64,000 nucleotides of DNA from Saprospiraceae bacterium (GTDB lineage Bacteria; Bacteroidota; Bacteroidia; Chitinophagales; Saprospiraceae), in NCBI GenBank assembly GCA_020848695.1, contig JADLHT010000015.1, forward strand, positions 62,001-126,000, read 5' to 3'. Shown here in pieces: positions 41,517 to 50,452 of this stretch (position 1 is its first letter; each line of letters opens with the position of its first letter). Below the pieces are notes generated by a model. The model was given only the letters and a program-made list of their open reading frames with translations, searched no databases and had not been told where the DNA came from. Position numbers and translations under genes: made by a program.

Positions 41517-42575
41517 TCAATTTTCTTTACTTTGTTGTTTCCAAAATAAATAATCAACTCTATACAATAAGGAAGATAACCATAAACCCAACAAGATAAA
41601 TCCAATTACTGCGGGGTAAAAAACTATTCTGAGGCTATTATCCATATCTTCTGAGCCAAATGCAGGATTTCCGCCATTACCTGGATGAAGGCTATCCGTT
41701 AACCTGGGAAGCACAAAAATCAATGGAATCACTGCAACCAAAGCAAAAATATTATAACTACTTGATACTCTTGCCTTTTTATCAGGATCCTCTATGCCAG
41801 AACGAATTATAAGATAAGCCAGATAAATCAACATGCTTATCGCTGACATATTTAGCTTGATATCGTTCGTCCACCATGTTCCCCATGTGTTCTTAGCCCA
41901 TACCGAACCTGTAATAAGTCCTAAAACACCGAATAATACAGCTATTCTAACCTTTGAATATGCCTGAAGATCATCCAAAAGATTACCACCTCGCAAATAC
42001 TTCGCAGAATAATAAACGCTTGAACCCAACAAGGCAAACATTGCAAACCATAAGGAAACATGAAAAAAAGTGTTCCTTATTGTTTCATATAAGATGTTTC
42101 TGAACGGAAATGAATTAGCTTTTAACGCAAACAAATCAGGATTTTCACTATTCCATTCAGATTTTGCTAGTTCAGTATTGATTGTATCCTGTTGCAATAT
42201 CAATCTCGATGGAAAAACACTGCTTCCATCCAATTCAGAGCTGATAATTACACTGTATTGTTCTGAAATGGAACTTGCAGGAAGATGCTTAGGTATCTGA
42301 AAATTTGCTTTCAATTGTGAATCATCAATTACTGATATCGATTGGGCTTTTATCCAATGTTGATCCGAAGATTTTATATATACCAAGACAGGAGAAGCCA
42401 AGAAATGTGTATTATACCCTTTGATGTTTAGTTCGACGTTTTCTCCAGCTCTAGCACGATCCGGAAATATTTCCAGAATACCCGGTTTGAGAGGTGTCTT
42501 CAATCCATACCAAAGTACATAAGTCAACAAGACCACACACAAGGCTTTCCACCAATGCTTAATTACTATACCCAT
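41517..42575 (-). CDS. ccmC: CcmC/CcsA cytochrome c biogenesis protein with periplasmic insert
   Basis: A 352-residue integral membrane haem-handling protein. The tryptophan-rich signature NTWGTWWTNDIKLN near residue 230 and the His residues in NTFFHVSLWF near 168 and SLHPGNGGNPAF near 292 match CcmC. About 130 residues (roughly 28-155) lie between helix 1 and helix 2, beginning FPDRARAGENVELNIKGYN, which look like a beta-sandwich (TIG-like) domain facing the periplasm; E. coli CcmC has no such part. Works with CcmB and CcmD to deliver haem for c-type cytochromes. 131 bases behind ccmB. Confidence 0.88.
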   Translation of the reverse strand: MGIVIKHWWKALCVVLLTYVLWYGLKTPLKPGILEIFPDRARAGENVELNIKGYNTHFLASPVLVYIKSSDQHWIKAQSISVIDDSQLKANFQIPKHLPASSISEQYSVIISSELDGSSVFPSRLILQQDTINTELAKSEWNSENPDLFALKANSFPFRNILYETIRNTFFHVSLWFAMFALLGSSVYYSAKYLRGGNLLDDLQAYSKVRIAVLFGVLGLITGSVWAKNTWGTWWTNDIKLNMSAISMLIYLAYLIIRSGIEDPDKKARVSSSYNIFALVAVIPLIFVLPRLTDSLHPGNGGNPAFGSEDMDNSLRIVFYPAVIGFILLGLWLSSLLYRVDYLFWKQQSKEN

Positions 42576-42706
42576 TTTGCAAACAGTAATTTTTCAAAAA
42601 AAATATATACATCAGTCCCAAGTATTGAAAAACATTGCAAAATACAAGAATTACTGAAGCTAGATTTACTCGGCTTTCTACTAACAATCACGGATCTGTC
42701 TTTCAT

Positions 42707-43360
42707 TTAGGTACGAATTAAATGTGAATACAACAACAAACTGAATGATACGATCATCAAGTCTATTGCAAGAACAATTCTAATTTTAGATCCTAACGAA
42801 AATAAACTAATTCCTTCCAGCAAGCTTATTGAGCTCGAATATGCCATTCCTATTAACGGAAAGCTAATCGGCAGAATAATAATTGTTAACAATAAAGTAC
42901 TATTCTTTATATGACTATTGATCAAAGAACTAAAACAAATTAATGCTGACATTCCAATATTTACCATAACACACATCAAGACCCATTGAAGCCAATTTAG
43001 TTGAATCTCAGGATTAAAAATTGAAAAGAAAATTAATAGCAAAATGTTGATCAGCATGAGCAAAGTAAAAACAAATACTATTTTTGATATCAACAAGTTC
43101 AAGGGATGCAAAAGCTGATGAATAAAATATCGAAAACGCCCCATGTCGTCTTCAAATATTCTGGAACCAATGAAAAAACTTAAATAAAGATAACACAACC
43201 AATATTTTAAATTCCATTCCGAAATACTCTGATTTTTGTCCCCAAAAAAATAGATGAGATAGCAGATACCCATCAAAAAACATAAAAGTCCACCTACTTG
43301 ATAGAAATTCCTCCATTCATTTTTAAAATCTTTTTGCAAAGAAATTAATATTGACTTCAT
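42707..43360 (-). CDS. ccmB: haem exporter subunit CcmB
   Basis: A 217-residue protein with six predicted membrane helices, matching CcmB of the CcmABCD haem-handling complex. It opens LISLQKDFKNEWRNFYQVGG, then YLYLSFFIGSRIFEDDMGRFRYFIHQLLHP near residue 58, and MVNIGMSALICFSSLI and ILPISFPLIGMAYSS further on. The start is placed at ATG 43360 (KSILISLQKD), as the twelve-residue extension to 43396 is not family-like. ccmA is not beside it. Confidence 0.87.
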   Translation of the reverse strand: MKSILISLQKDFKNEWRNFYQVGGLLCFLMGICYLIYFFGDKNQSISEWNLKYWLCYLYLSFFIGSRIFEDDMGRFRYFIHQLLHPLNLLISKIVFVFTLLMLINILLLIFFSIFNPEIQLNWLQWVLMCVMVNIGMSALICFSSLINSHIKNSTLLLTIIILPISFPLIGMAYSSSISLLEGISLFSLGSKIRIVLAIDLMIVSFSLLLYSHLIRT

Positions 43361-43519
43361 CGGGCTAAGGTAATTCAAATACAAATTTCCTGTCAAGGTT
43401 TATCCATAAATATTATTCACAACCGGGTGATTATAAATGCAATATACATATAAATTAATTAATTAATATATAAAGTTATATACCTGAATAAAAAGGATTT
43501 ATACATTATAATTTTTTAT

Positions 43520-43527
43520 TATATTTG
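43520..43527 (+). promoter_or_regulatory. -7 box of the amidase gene
   Basis: TATATTTG, an exact TAnnTTTG match, 25 bases before the ATG at 43553. The 190-bp space to the divergent ccmB is very AT-rich, with an ATTAATTAATTAAT run near 43455. Confidence 0.5.
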
Positions 43528-43552
43528 CCATTAAATAATTAATTTAATCTTC

Positions 43553-44893
43553 ATGGGCAGATTTGTTGCAATGTATTTTTGTTTTTCTCTAATTACTCCC
43601 ATCTTCGGTAAAGAACCTCCAAATCAAAATGTAATAGTAACTGCTAAAAAAGGACAAGGCGTCTATAGTCTTTTGAGAACTTATCAATTGTTAGACAACA
43701 CTTCTAATCTTGTACGTTTTTATGAACTCAACAAATTAAAAAATGGTGCAGAGCTGGAAAAAGGGAAACAATATAAACTTCCTTTGAAAATAATCAAGTT
43801 TGATGGAAATAACATTCGTAGTACATTAAATACCAAGAACTACGAAAAGGCCAAAGACATTCAAATCTATAATGAAGCAATGGTAACTGCGGGACTTAAA
43901 TCCAAAAGTTATACCAAAGATAATCAACTTTGGTTGCCTGAACATTTCGATTTTAACACTAAAACAATTTCGAAGAAGAAAACTAACTCAACAGAATTAA
44001 AAGCAGTAAATACCGCACCTGCTCATCATTTAGAGAGAGAGCTGATTGCTGACTCAAGATTATCTATTGCAGAAGTTAGAGAGCTACAACAGTTGTATGC
44101 CGAAAGATCAAGTGAAGATAGCAACAGAAGCAGCGATGGCTATTTTAAAAAAGTAAGTAACCGTATGCTGAATGTGAAATTGTTTGGAACAAAAAATGCC
44201 GAAGTGCCTGTAGAATCAGAAGAGTTAAAAGATCAGGTATATTATATCGTTCCCGGTCATGGTGGTCCTGATCCGGGCGCCATGTTTAAAGACAAGGAAT
44301 CAGATTTTACTTTTTGCGAAGATGAATATGCATATGATGTCTCTCTTAGGTTAGCAAGAAACCTGATGACAAAAGGAGCTACCGTTTATGTAATTGTACA
44401 GGATAATAATGATGGAATAAGGGACGAACGATATCTGGACTGCGATACAGATGAAGTATGTATCGGCAATCACGATATGCCCGTTAATCAATTAAAGAGA
44501 TTGAGACAAGGTATGATCAAGACCAATCAGCTTTACTTTAAACATCAACTTGAAGGTATAAAAAATCAATGGATGATCAGCATTCATATTGATTCGCAAC
44601 CCGAAGACAACAGACAAGACGTATTCTTCTACTATCAATCCGAAAGTAAGAAATCGAAGAAAAAAGCGAAACAATTAAAAACGGTCTTCTCCAACAAATA
44701 CAAAAAGTATCAAGAAAGGGATTATAAAGGAACGATTTCTGCGAGACCGCTTTACGTCATGCGAACATCGGAAGCAGATCCGATTTTTATTGAATTGGCA
44801 AATATTCAAAATAAACATGATCGAGAAAGAATTGCTTCGCCCAGAAATCGTCAGTTGTTAGCTGACTGGATCCTTGAAGGATTTTTGGAATAA
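43553..44893 (+). CDS. N-acetylmuramoyl-L-alanine amidase (Amidase_3)
   Basis: A 446-residue exported hydrolase that cuts the amide bond between MurNAc and the stem peptide. After a signal peptide, a divergent LysM-like module may bind wall (VTAKKGQGVYSLLRTYQL, residues about 25-80), a linker follows, and the catalytic domain starts near 225: YYIVPGHGGPDPGAM gives the first zinc His, DEYAYDVSLRLA the Glu, MISIHIDSQP the second His, and PIFIELANIQNKHDRE the catalytic Glu near the C-terminus. A partner in cell division or wall recycling. Confidence 0.9.
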   Translation: MGRFVAMYFCFSLITPIFGKEPPNQNVIVTAKKGQGVYSLLRTYQLLDNTSNLVRFYELNKLKNGAELEKGKQYKLPLKIIKFDGNNIRSTLNTKNYEKAKDIQIYNEAMVTAGLKSKSYTKDNQLWLPEHFDFNTKTISKKKTNSTELKAVNTAPAHHLERELIADSRLSIAEVRELQQLYAERSSEDSNRSSDGYFKKVSNRMLNVKLFGTKNAEVPVESEELKDQVYYIVPGHGGPDPGAMFKDKESDFTFCEDEYAYDVSLRLARNLMTKGATVYVIVQDNNDGIRDERYLDCDTDEVCIGNHDMPVNQLKRLRQGMIKTNQLYFKHQLEGIKNQWMISIHIDSQPEDNRQDVFFYYQSESKKSKKKAKQLKTVFSNKYKKYQERDYKGTISARPLYVMRTSEADPIFIELANIQNKHDRERIASPRNRQLLADWILEGFLE

Positions 44894-44950
44894 ATTTATT
44901 TGTTAAAAAATTATAATACTCATTATTGTTCATAAAAACCGGGATTCAAA

Positions 44951-46015
44951 ATGAATAATTCGTCACTCTATGCTGTAATTATGGCAGGTGGAATTGGCTC
45001 TCGATTTTGGCCATATAGTCGCAATCAATTTCCAAAACAGTTCTTAGATATTTTAGGTACTGGCAAGACCTTATTACAAATGACCTTTGATCGCATTGGC
45101 AGTTTTGTGCCTGCAAAGAATATCCTTGTTGTAAGTCATCAAGATTACCATCTAATTGTTAAAAATCAATTGCCTGACTTAGCATCAGAAAATCTAATAT
45201 TCGAACCAGAAAGAAAAAATACTGCTCCCTGTGTTGCACTTTCAACACAACTCATTCTACAAAGAGATCCCCATGCAATTATACTTACAGCACCTGCCGA
45301 TCATTTAATATTACATGAAAAAAAGTTTATTGACGATCTAAAAGAAGGAATAGAATTTTTAAAGACAAACGATTCACTGCTTACATTGGGTATAACTGCA
45401 ACAAGACCGGATACAGGATATGGATATATTCATTATAATGAGTCTTTTCATCAAGGTAATAATATTTATCCCGTAAAGCAGTTTGTAGAAAAACCTACAC
45501 GAAATAAAGCATTAGAGTATCTTGAATCAGGTGATTATGTCTGGAATAGTGGCATGTTTATATGGAGTGCTAAAAAAATCTGGATGGAATTTGAAAAGCA
45601 CAATCCAAAAATGGTAGAAATATTTCAAAATTTTGATTTAGAAACAATTCAAAAAGCGTATGCACAATGTGAAAATATTTCTATCGATTATGCAATAATG
45701 GAACATGCACAATCCGTTTTTGTTAAAAAAGTTGATTTTGGATGGTCTGATCTGGGTACTTGGGGTTCAATCTATAACTTATTGCCTCAGGATGACCAAC
45801 TAAATGCTATTAATTCTAAAAATATTTTACTTTACAATGTAGAATCAAGTATTATACACAACAATACCGATCAACTTATAGTTCTTCAAGGACTCAAAGA
45901 CTTCATTGTTGTTAACACTAATGACGCATTGCTTATTTGTGAAAAGTCGGAAGAACAAAAAATTAAGCAAATGCTTAAAGATATTGAAGTTAAATTTGGA
46001 AAAAACTATCTCTAG
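44951..46015 (+). CDS. manC: mannose-1-phosphate guanylyltransferase
   Basis: A 354-residue nucleotidyltransferase making GDP-mannose from mannose 1-phosphate and GTP. The opening VIMAGGIGSRFWPYSRNQFPKQF is the GTP-binding signature; further FEPERKNTAPCVALS, TAPADHLI, and the sugar site FVEKPTRNKALEYLESGDYVWNSGMFIW in pieces, with SIDYAIMEH. It lacks the C-terminal isomerase domain of bifunctional ManC/AlgA enzymes, as in the short form. GDP-mannose feeds surface polysaccharides. 57 bases after the amidase gene. Confidence 0.93.
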   Translation: MNNSSLYAVIMAGGIGSRFWPYSRNQFPKQFLDILGTGKTLLQMTFDRIGSFVPAKNILVVSHQDYHLIVKNQLPDLASENLIFEPERKNTAPCVALSTQLILQRDPHAIILTAPADHLILHEKKFIDDLKEGIEFLKTNDSLLTLGITATRPDTGYGYIHYNESFHQGNNIYPVKQFVEKPTRNKALEYLESGDYVWNSGMFIWSAKKIWMEFEKHNPKMVEIFQNFDLETIQKAYAQCENISIDYAIMEHAQSVFVKKVDFGWSDLGTWGSIYNLLPQDDQLNAINSKNILLYNVESSIIHNNTDQLIVLQGLKDFIVVNTNDALLICEKSEEQKIKQMLKDIEVKFGKNYL

Positions 46016-46096
46016 AATAATTTAAGCCTATAATTCTTTATGCTGACTTCAATCTATCGCTAAAAAGGAACTTACGCTGACTAAAAATTAATAGTC

Positions 46097-47182
46097 CTAA
46101 AAATCAAGCATCAGTGAAATGTAGTGGGAATAAAGACCTGCCCCTACATTACCAATATTAGTAAGTGCATAATCTAGTGATATTCGTTTAAACTTCAAAC
46201 CAAGACCTCCGGAGGGCTGAATAGTTATTTCACGCTTGTTAGGTTCAATCAGGGAAGGTATGTATTGGAAATTATTTGCCCCAACTCGAAAAAATACTTT
46301 TTTACGAATATCAATTTCTACTCCAATTCTTGGATCGATTCCAAAGTTTCCGCTAGATATCAATTGAGTTGATGTTCCGTTACCAGAAAACTCAATATCA
46401 AAACTAGGTGTCATGCCAACACTTCTACCCAACTCAATCTGGTAGGAAAGTCCTGCAATGATTTTAGGCAAAGTAATTTCAATTGAACTGGCAGGTATTT
46501 CATTACCCGTAATTTGCAAAGTTGATTTTTCTTCATCGGAAAACGAAAACTTAAAGGCATTGAACGTTGTGGTAATGTCCCGTCCCATAATACATACTCG
46601 CCAATTACCCGAAAGAAAACTCATTGAAGCATCGAATCCAAAGCCAATTGAATTTGCAAAAGATCCGAAACTTCTATGTATGACCTTTGCACTGGCTCCA
46701 AGATTAAAACCTCTGAGTCCATCTTCGCTAAATTTTACTTTTCTTCCATATGAAATCAACAGGGCATAATCCGCAACACTGAAGCTGGAAATTCTATTAT
46801 AATCTATGCTTCCATCTTGCGCTCTTAATCGAAGGGTATTTGGAATATTATCAATACCCATTCTTATTAAACTAATTGAGCCAAAAGAACGCCCCTCTGA
46901 ATCCAATTTTTTACCAAAAGCGATAAAATCATAGTTTCCAATTCCAGCATACCATTGCGCATGTTGGCCTGCAACCTGAAATTTCGCAGTTCCCATAGGC
47001 AATAATGATGGATTCCAATACCCAGAAGTGACATCCGCTGACAAAGAGCTTACTGCTGAACCAAGAGCCATACCTCTGGCTCCTACTCCAATGTTAAGAA
47101 AATCATTGCTAAACTTAGGCGTCTGAGCAATCAGAGTGCCGGAAAAAAGAAATAATACTAGAACAAAGTTTAGGTTTTTCAT
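46097..47182 (-). CDS. PorV/PorQ-family outer-membrane barrel protein
   Basis: A 361-residue outer-membrane protein of the PorV/PorQ family linked to type IX secretion. After the signal peptide, FLNIGVGARGMALGSAVSS and SGYWNPSLLP are the family marks, followed by many amphipathic strands and ending HYISLMLDF, a typical barrel end. PorV acts as shuttle for T9SS cargo in Porphyromonas. Whether this is PorV itself or a relative cannot be decided here. The two sortilin-like genes at 54-59 kb are candidates for its cargo. Confidence 0.82.
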   Translation of the reverse strand: MKNLNFVLVLFLFSGTLIAQTPKFSNDFLNIGVGARGMALGSAVSSLSADVTSGYWNPSLLPMGTAKFQVAGQHAQWYAGIGNYDFIAFGKKLDSEGRSFGSISLIRMGIDNIPNTLRLRAQDGSIDYNRISSFSVADYALLISYGRKVKFSEDGLRGFNLGASAKVIHRSFGSFANSIGFGFDASMSFLSGNWRVCIMGRDITTTFNAFKFSFSDEEKSTLQITGNEIPASSIEITLPKIIAGLSYQIELGRSVGMTPSFDIEFSGNGTSTQLISSGNFGIDPRIGVEIDIRKKVFFRVGANNFQYIPSLIEPNKREITIQPSGGLGLKFKRISLDYALTNIGNVGAGLYSHYISLMLDF

Positions 47183-47195
47183 TTATTGGAAAAGG

Positions 47196-47203
47196 CAAAT
47201 ATA
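47196..47203 (-). promoter_or_regulatory. -7 box of the PorV-like gene
   Basis: Minus-strand TATATTTG, an exact TAnnTTTG match, 13 bases before the ATG at 47182. Confidence 0.5.
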
Positions 47204-47259
47204 TGAATTTTTTATAATATGTAATATTACCCATAAAATAAACGAATAGTATTCCTTTA

Positions 47260-47832
47260 TTATTGTTTCCAGATTTTATTGGAAATGGACCTGAATATAA
47301 GGAAAACCAGCAAACCAGTAAAAGAACCAACAAGTAACCCGCATAGAATATCAATTGGAAAATGAACCCCAACAAATACTTGAGCAAATCCTATAAAAGG
47401 AGCCCACAGCAATAATAAGTACCTCCATCTACTTACGGAAGATGAAAGAATCAGAGTATAGAAAATTCCGATAGCAGCATGATTGGCTGCATGAGAAGAT
47501 GGAAAGCTGTATCCACCACTGCAATTTATTGAAGCTTGAAACTGATTGCTAAAATACAACTCGCGACAGGGACGGGTTCGTTTATATTTTTTCTTCAAAA
47601 AATTACTATTGAGCTGATCCGTTAATGCAATCAATAAAATTGTACATCCGACAATCAGCCAAAAATGGCGTTTGTGAAAATTGTACATCCATGATATAAG
47701 AGCCAAATACATTGGAATCCAAAAAAATTTATCCCGCGACAAAATGATTATTGTATCCAGGAAACTTCCATGTAGGTTCAATTGAATCCATTGAAATAAC
47801 TGATGATCATAATAGGACAGGATACTTATCAT
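47260..47832 (-). CDS. PAP2-family membrane phosphatase
   Basis: A 190-residue membrane protein with the three PAP2 phosphatase motifs: KKKYKRTRPC near residue 80, YSFPSSHAANHAAIG near 107, and VGVHFPIDILCGLLVG near 155, with catalytic His in the second and third. Several membrane helices surround them. Such enzymes dephosphorylate undecaprenyl pyrophosphate or phosphatidic lipids; substrate unassigned. Confidence 0.92.
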   Translation of the reverse strand: MISILSYYDHQLFQWIQLNLHGSFLDTIIILSRDKFFWIPMYLALISWMYNFHKRHFWLIVGCTILLIALTDQLNSNFLKKKYKRTRPCRELYFSNQFQASINCSGGYSFPSSHAANHAAIGIFYTLILSSSVSRWRYLLLLWAPFIGFAQVFVGVHFPIDILCGLLVGSFTGLLVFLIFRSISNKIWKQ

Positions 47833-47924
47833 ATGCTTTTTTGAGCAATGGGAACTTTGAAATAATCTGAATTAAAACGGTTCCTAAACCACTCTTTCAT
47901 ACTGTTTGTATGGCTCAAAATTAA

Positions 47925-47932
47925 TACTTTTG
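47925..47932 (+). promoter_or_regulatory. -7 box of glmM
   Basis: TACTTTTG, an exact TAnnTTTG match, 13 bases before the ATG at 47946, with TTTG at 47905-47908 as possible -33. A minus-strand TAATTTTG at 47916-47923 could serve the divergent PAP2 gene. Confidence 0.5.
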
Positions 47933-47945
47933 CCCAAATATTAAT

Positions 47946-49322
47946 ATGAGTTTAATCGTTTCAGTCTCCGGGATTAGAGGTACAATTGGAGGATTACCCT
48001 CTACCAACCTAACTCCTACGGATATTTTGAAATATTCTGTTGCTTACGGACTTTGGCTTAAAACAAAAAATTCAAATCCAACAGTCGTCATTGGTCGCGA
48101 CTCACGGATATCTGGTGAAATGGTTTCGAATCTGGTAATTGGTTCTTTGCAAAGCCTTGGAATTCATATAATAAATTGTGGCCTCTCCACAACACCAACG
48201 ATTGAAATGGAAGTTGTAAGACAGAAGGCTGATGGCGGAATTATCCTCACAGCAAGCCACAACCCAATCCATTGGAATGCATTGAAATTGTTGAATCATT
48301 TAGGTGAATTTATCTCTGAAGAAGATGGTAAAAAGATTATAGAATTCAGCAATAATTCTCAAATTCATTTTTCAGATGCATTGAATTTAGGTAAGATAAG
48401 CTTTGTTTCAGATGCAATTGAAAAGCATATTGAATCTATACTTAATTTAAAAATTATACCAACTCAAAAGATACGATCAAAAAAGTTTCACATAATTGCA
48501 GACTGTATTAATTCGACTGGTGCTATGGCTTTGCCTCTTCTTTTCGATTCTTTAAATTGCAGTTATGAGTTGATCAATAATAAAATTAATGGACAATTTG
48601 CCCATAACCCGGAACCCTTGGAATCTAATTTATCAGAGCTGATTAACAATGTAAAGAATAGGTCAGCAGCACTAGGGATAGCTGTTGATCCTGATGTTGA
48701 CCGCTTAGTACTGGTAGATGAAAATGGATTATTTTTTGGTGAGGAATACACCTTAGTCTGCACGGCAGAATATATGCTGAATTTAAAACCAGGGAATACG
48801 GTATCTAACCTTTCTTCATCCAGAGCGTTGAGAGATTTGACAATTTCAAAAGGAGGCCGATATTTTGCCAGTGCTGTTGGAGAGGTTCACGTAGTTCATA
48901 AAATGAAGGAAGTAAATGCAATTTACGGTGGGGAAGGTAATGGAGGAACAATTTTACCCGATCTTCATTACGGCAGAGATGCCTTGGTTGGAATTGTATT
49001 AACACTCGCAAATCTTGTAACACAGGATAAATCTTTATCACAGCTAAAAGCAAATTACCCCAAATACGAAATGAGTAAAGATAAAATTGAATTGAATCCA
49101 GATCTTGATTACTCTGAGCTAATTAATTATGTGAAAAGTCATTATTCTCATGGTCAATTAAATACAATTGATGGTTTGAAAATTGATTTAAACGAAGGCT
49201 GGATTCATCTTAGAAAATCCAACACAGAGCCTATTATAAGGATTTACAGTGAGTCCGACACTGAAAAAAATGCAAAAAATTTATCAAACAAATTAAAAGA
49301 ACTCATACTTAAATTTAAATAA
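47946..49322 (+). CDS. glmM: phosphoglucosamine mutase
   Basis: A 458-residue alpha-D-phosphohexomutase converting glucosamine 6-phosphate to the 1-phosphate for UDP-GlcNAc synthesis. The opening VSVSGIRGTIGGLPS, the phosphoserine loop GGIILTASHNPIHWNALKLL near residue 98, the metal loop GIAVDPDVDRLVLVDENG near 240, GEGNGG near 327, and the phosphate-binding RKSNTEPIIRIYSES near 425 fit. The form matches Bacteroidota GlmM; phosphomannomutase is an alternative, with manC 2 kb away. Stop overlaps the next ATG by one base. Confidence 0.88.
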   Translation: MSLIVSVSGIRGTIGGLPSTNLTPTDILKYSVAYGLWLKTKNSNPTVVIGRDSRISGEMVSNLVIGSLQSLGIHIINCGLSTTPTIEMEVVRQKADGGIILTASHNPIHWNALKLLNHLGEFISEEDGKKIIEFSNNSQIHFSDALNLGKISFVSDAIEKHIESILNLKIIPTQKIRSKKFHIIADCINSTGAMALPLLFDSLNCSYELINNKINGQFAHNPEPLESNLSELINNVKNRSAALGIAVDPDVDRLVLVDENGLFFGEEYTLVCTAEYMLNLKPGNTVSNLSSSRALRDLTISKGGRYFASAVGEVHVVHKMKEVNAIYGGEGNGGTILPDLHYGRDALVGIVLTLANLVTQDKSLSQLKANYPKYEMSKDKIELNPDLDYSELINYVKSHYSHGQLNTIDGLKIDLNEGWIHLRKSNTEPIIRIYSESDTEKNAKNLSNKLKELILKFK

Positions 49323-50452
49323 TGGAAAGAATATATCTTGATCATGCGGCTACAACAACTGTGCTGCCTGAAGTCATTGAAACTATGATGAATACCTGCA
49401 AACAAGTTAGTGGTAATCCTTCTTCCATTCATCGTGAGGGAGTATTAGCAAGAACCATTATTGAAGAATCAAGAAAATATCTTTCAGAAACTTTAAAAAC
49501 CTCAACCAGTCAAATATTTTTTACTTCCGGCGCTACAGAATCAAATAATCTGGTAATTCAGTCAGCCGCATCATCCGGTGAATTTAAGCAAATTATAACC
49601 TCACCAATCGAGCACCCTTCTATTCACAACAGCATTCAATATTATTGCAGTAAACAAAATGTCCAGGTTCATTACTTAAATCCAAATAAAAACGGAGTAA
49701 TTGACCTCAATGAGTTAGAAGATATGCTTAAAAGTTGCGGGAAAGAAACTATGGTAAGTCTCCTTCATTCGCATAATGAGTTAGGAACAATTCTTCCACT
49801 TAAAGAGTGCGCTAATCTTTGTGCTCGATATGGAGCAAAGCTACATGCTGACACCGTTCAAAGCATAGGCTTGTTTGACATTGATGTAACTATTGATGGA
49901 CTACATTCTATTGCCGGTTCTGCTCATAAGTTTAATGGACCTAAAGGTATTGGGTTTTTATATTTAAAAGATCCAACACATGCAAACCCAATTCTACATG
50001 GAGGATCGCAGGAGAGAAACATGCGTGGTGGAACAGAAAATATCATGGGAATTTCAGGAATGATTAAAGCATTAGAACTTTCTCAAGCAGATCGTCAAAA
50101 AAGACTTGATAAATTATTCTTTTTACATAACAAATTGAGGTCAGGAATAATGTCACTTGACATTCCTCATGAATTCAATACTCCGAAAGAAAATTTTCTT
50201 CCTAAAATATTAAATGTATATTTTGAAGAAAGAAAAAATATAGAATGGCTTATACTAAATCTAGATATTGAAGGAATTGCAGTATCGGGCGGATCAGCTT
50301 GTAGTTCCGGATCTGAAAAACCCTCCAGGATTAATGAATATATAAGACCTAATTCAAAAGGAAAGTCGATTCGCTTCTCTTTTTCACATTTAAACACAGA
50401 AGAAGAAATAGACAGAACGTTGATGGTATTATCTAAAATCTTAAAAGATTAG
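49322..50452 (+). CDS. cysteine desulfurase (NifS/IscS family)
   Basis: A 376-residue PLP enzyme that takes sulfur from cysteine for Fe-S cluster and thio-nucleotide synthesis. YLDHAATTTVLPEV opens it; FTSGATESNN near residue 68; PLP Lys203 in GSAHKFNGPKGIG; catalytic Cys327 in VSGGSACSSGSEKP. Translation is coupled to glmM (TAATG). Its 3' end overlaps that of the convergent CtlX-like gene by 4 bases. With HscA at 52.3 kb it suggests an Isc-like pathway, but iscU and hscB are not in view. Confidence 0.92.
   Translation: MERIYLDHAATTTVLPEVIETMMNTCKQVSGNPSSIHREGVLARTIIEESRKYLSETLKTSTSQIFFTSGATESNNLVIQSAASSGEFKQIITSPIEHPSIHNSIQYYCSKQNVQVHYLNPNKNGVIDLNELEDMLKSCGKETMVSLLHSHNELGTILPLKECANLCARYGAKLHADTVQSIGLFDIDVTIDGLHSIAGSAHKFNGPKGIGFLYLKDPTHANPILHGGSQERNMRGGTENIMGISGMIKALELSQADRQKRLDKLFFLHNKLRSGIMSLDIPHEFNTPKENFLPKILNVYFEERKNIEWLILNLDIEGIAVSGGSACSSGSEKPSRINEYIRPNSKGKSIRFSFSHLNTEEEIDRTLMVLSKILKD

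Noticed and set aside
43440-43480. ATTAATTAATTAAT run between ccmB and the amidase gene as an origin or operator
   Set aside because: Simple AT repeat in an AT-rich divergent region; no DnaA-type boxes or second copy.
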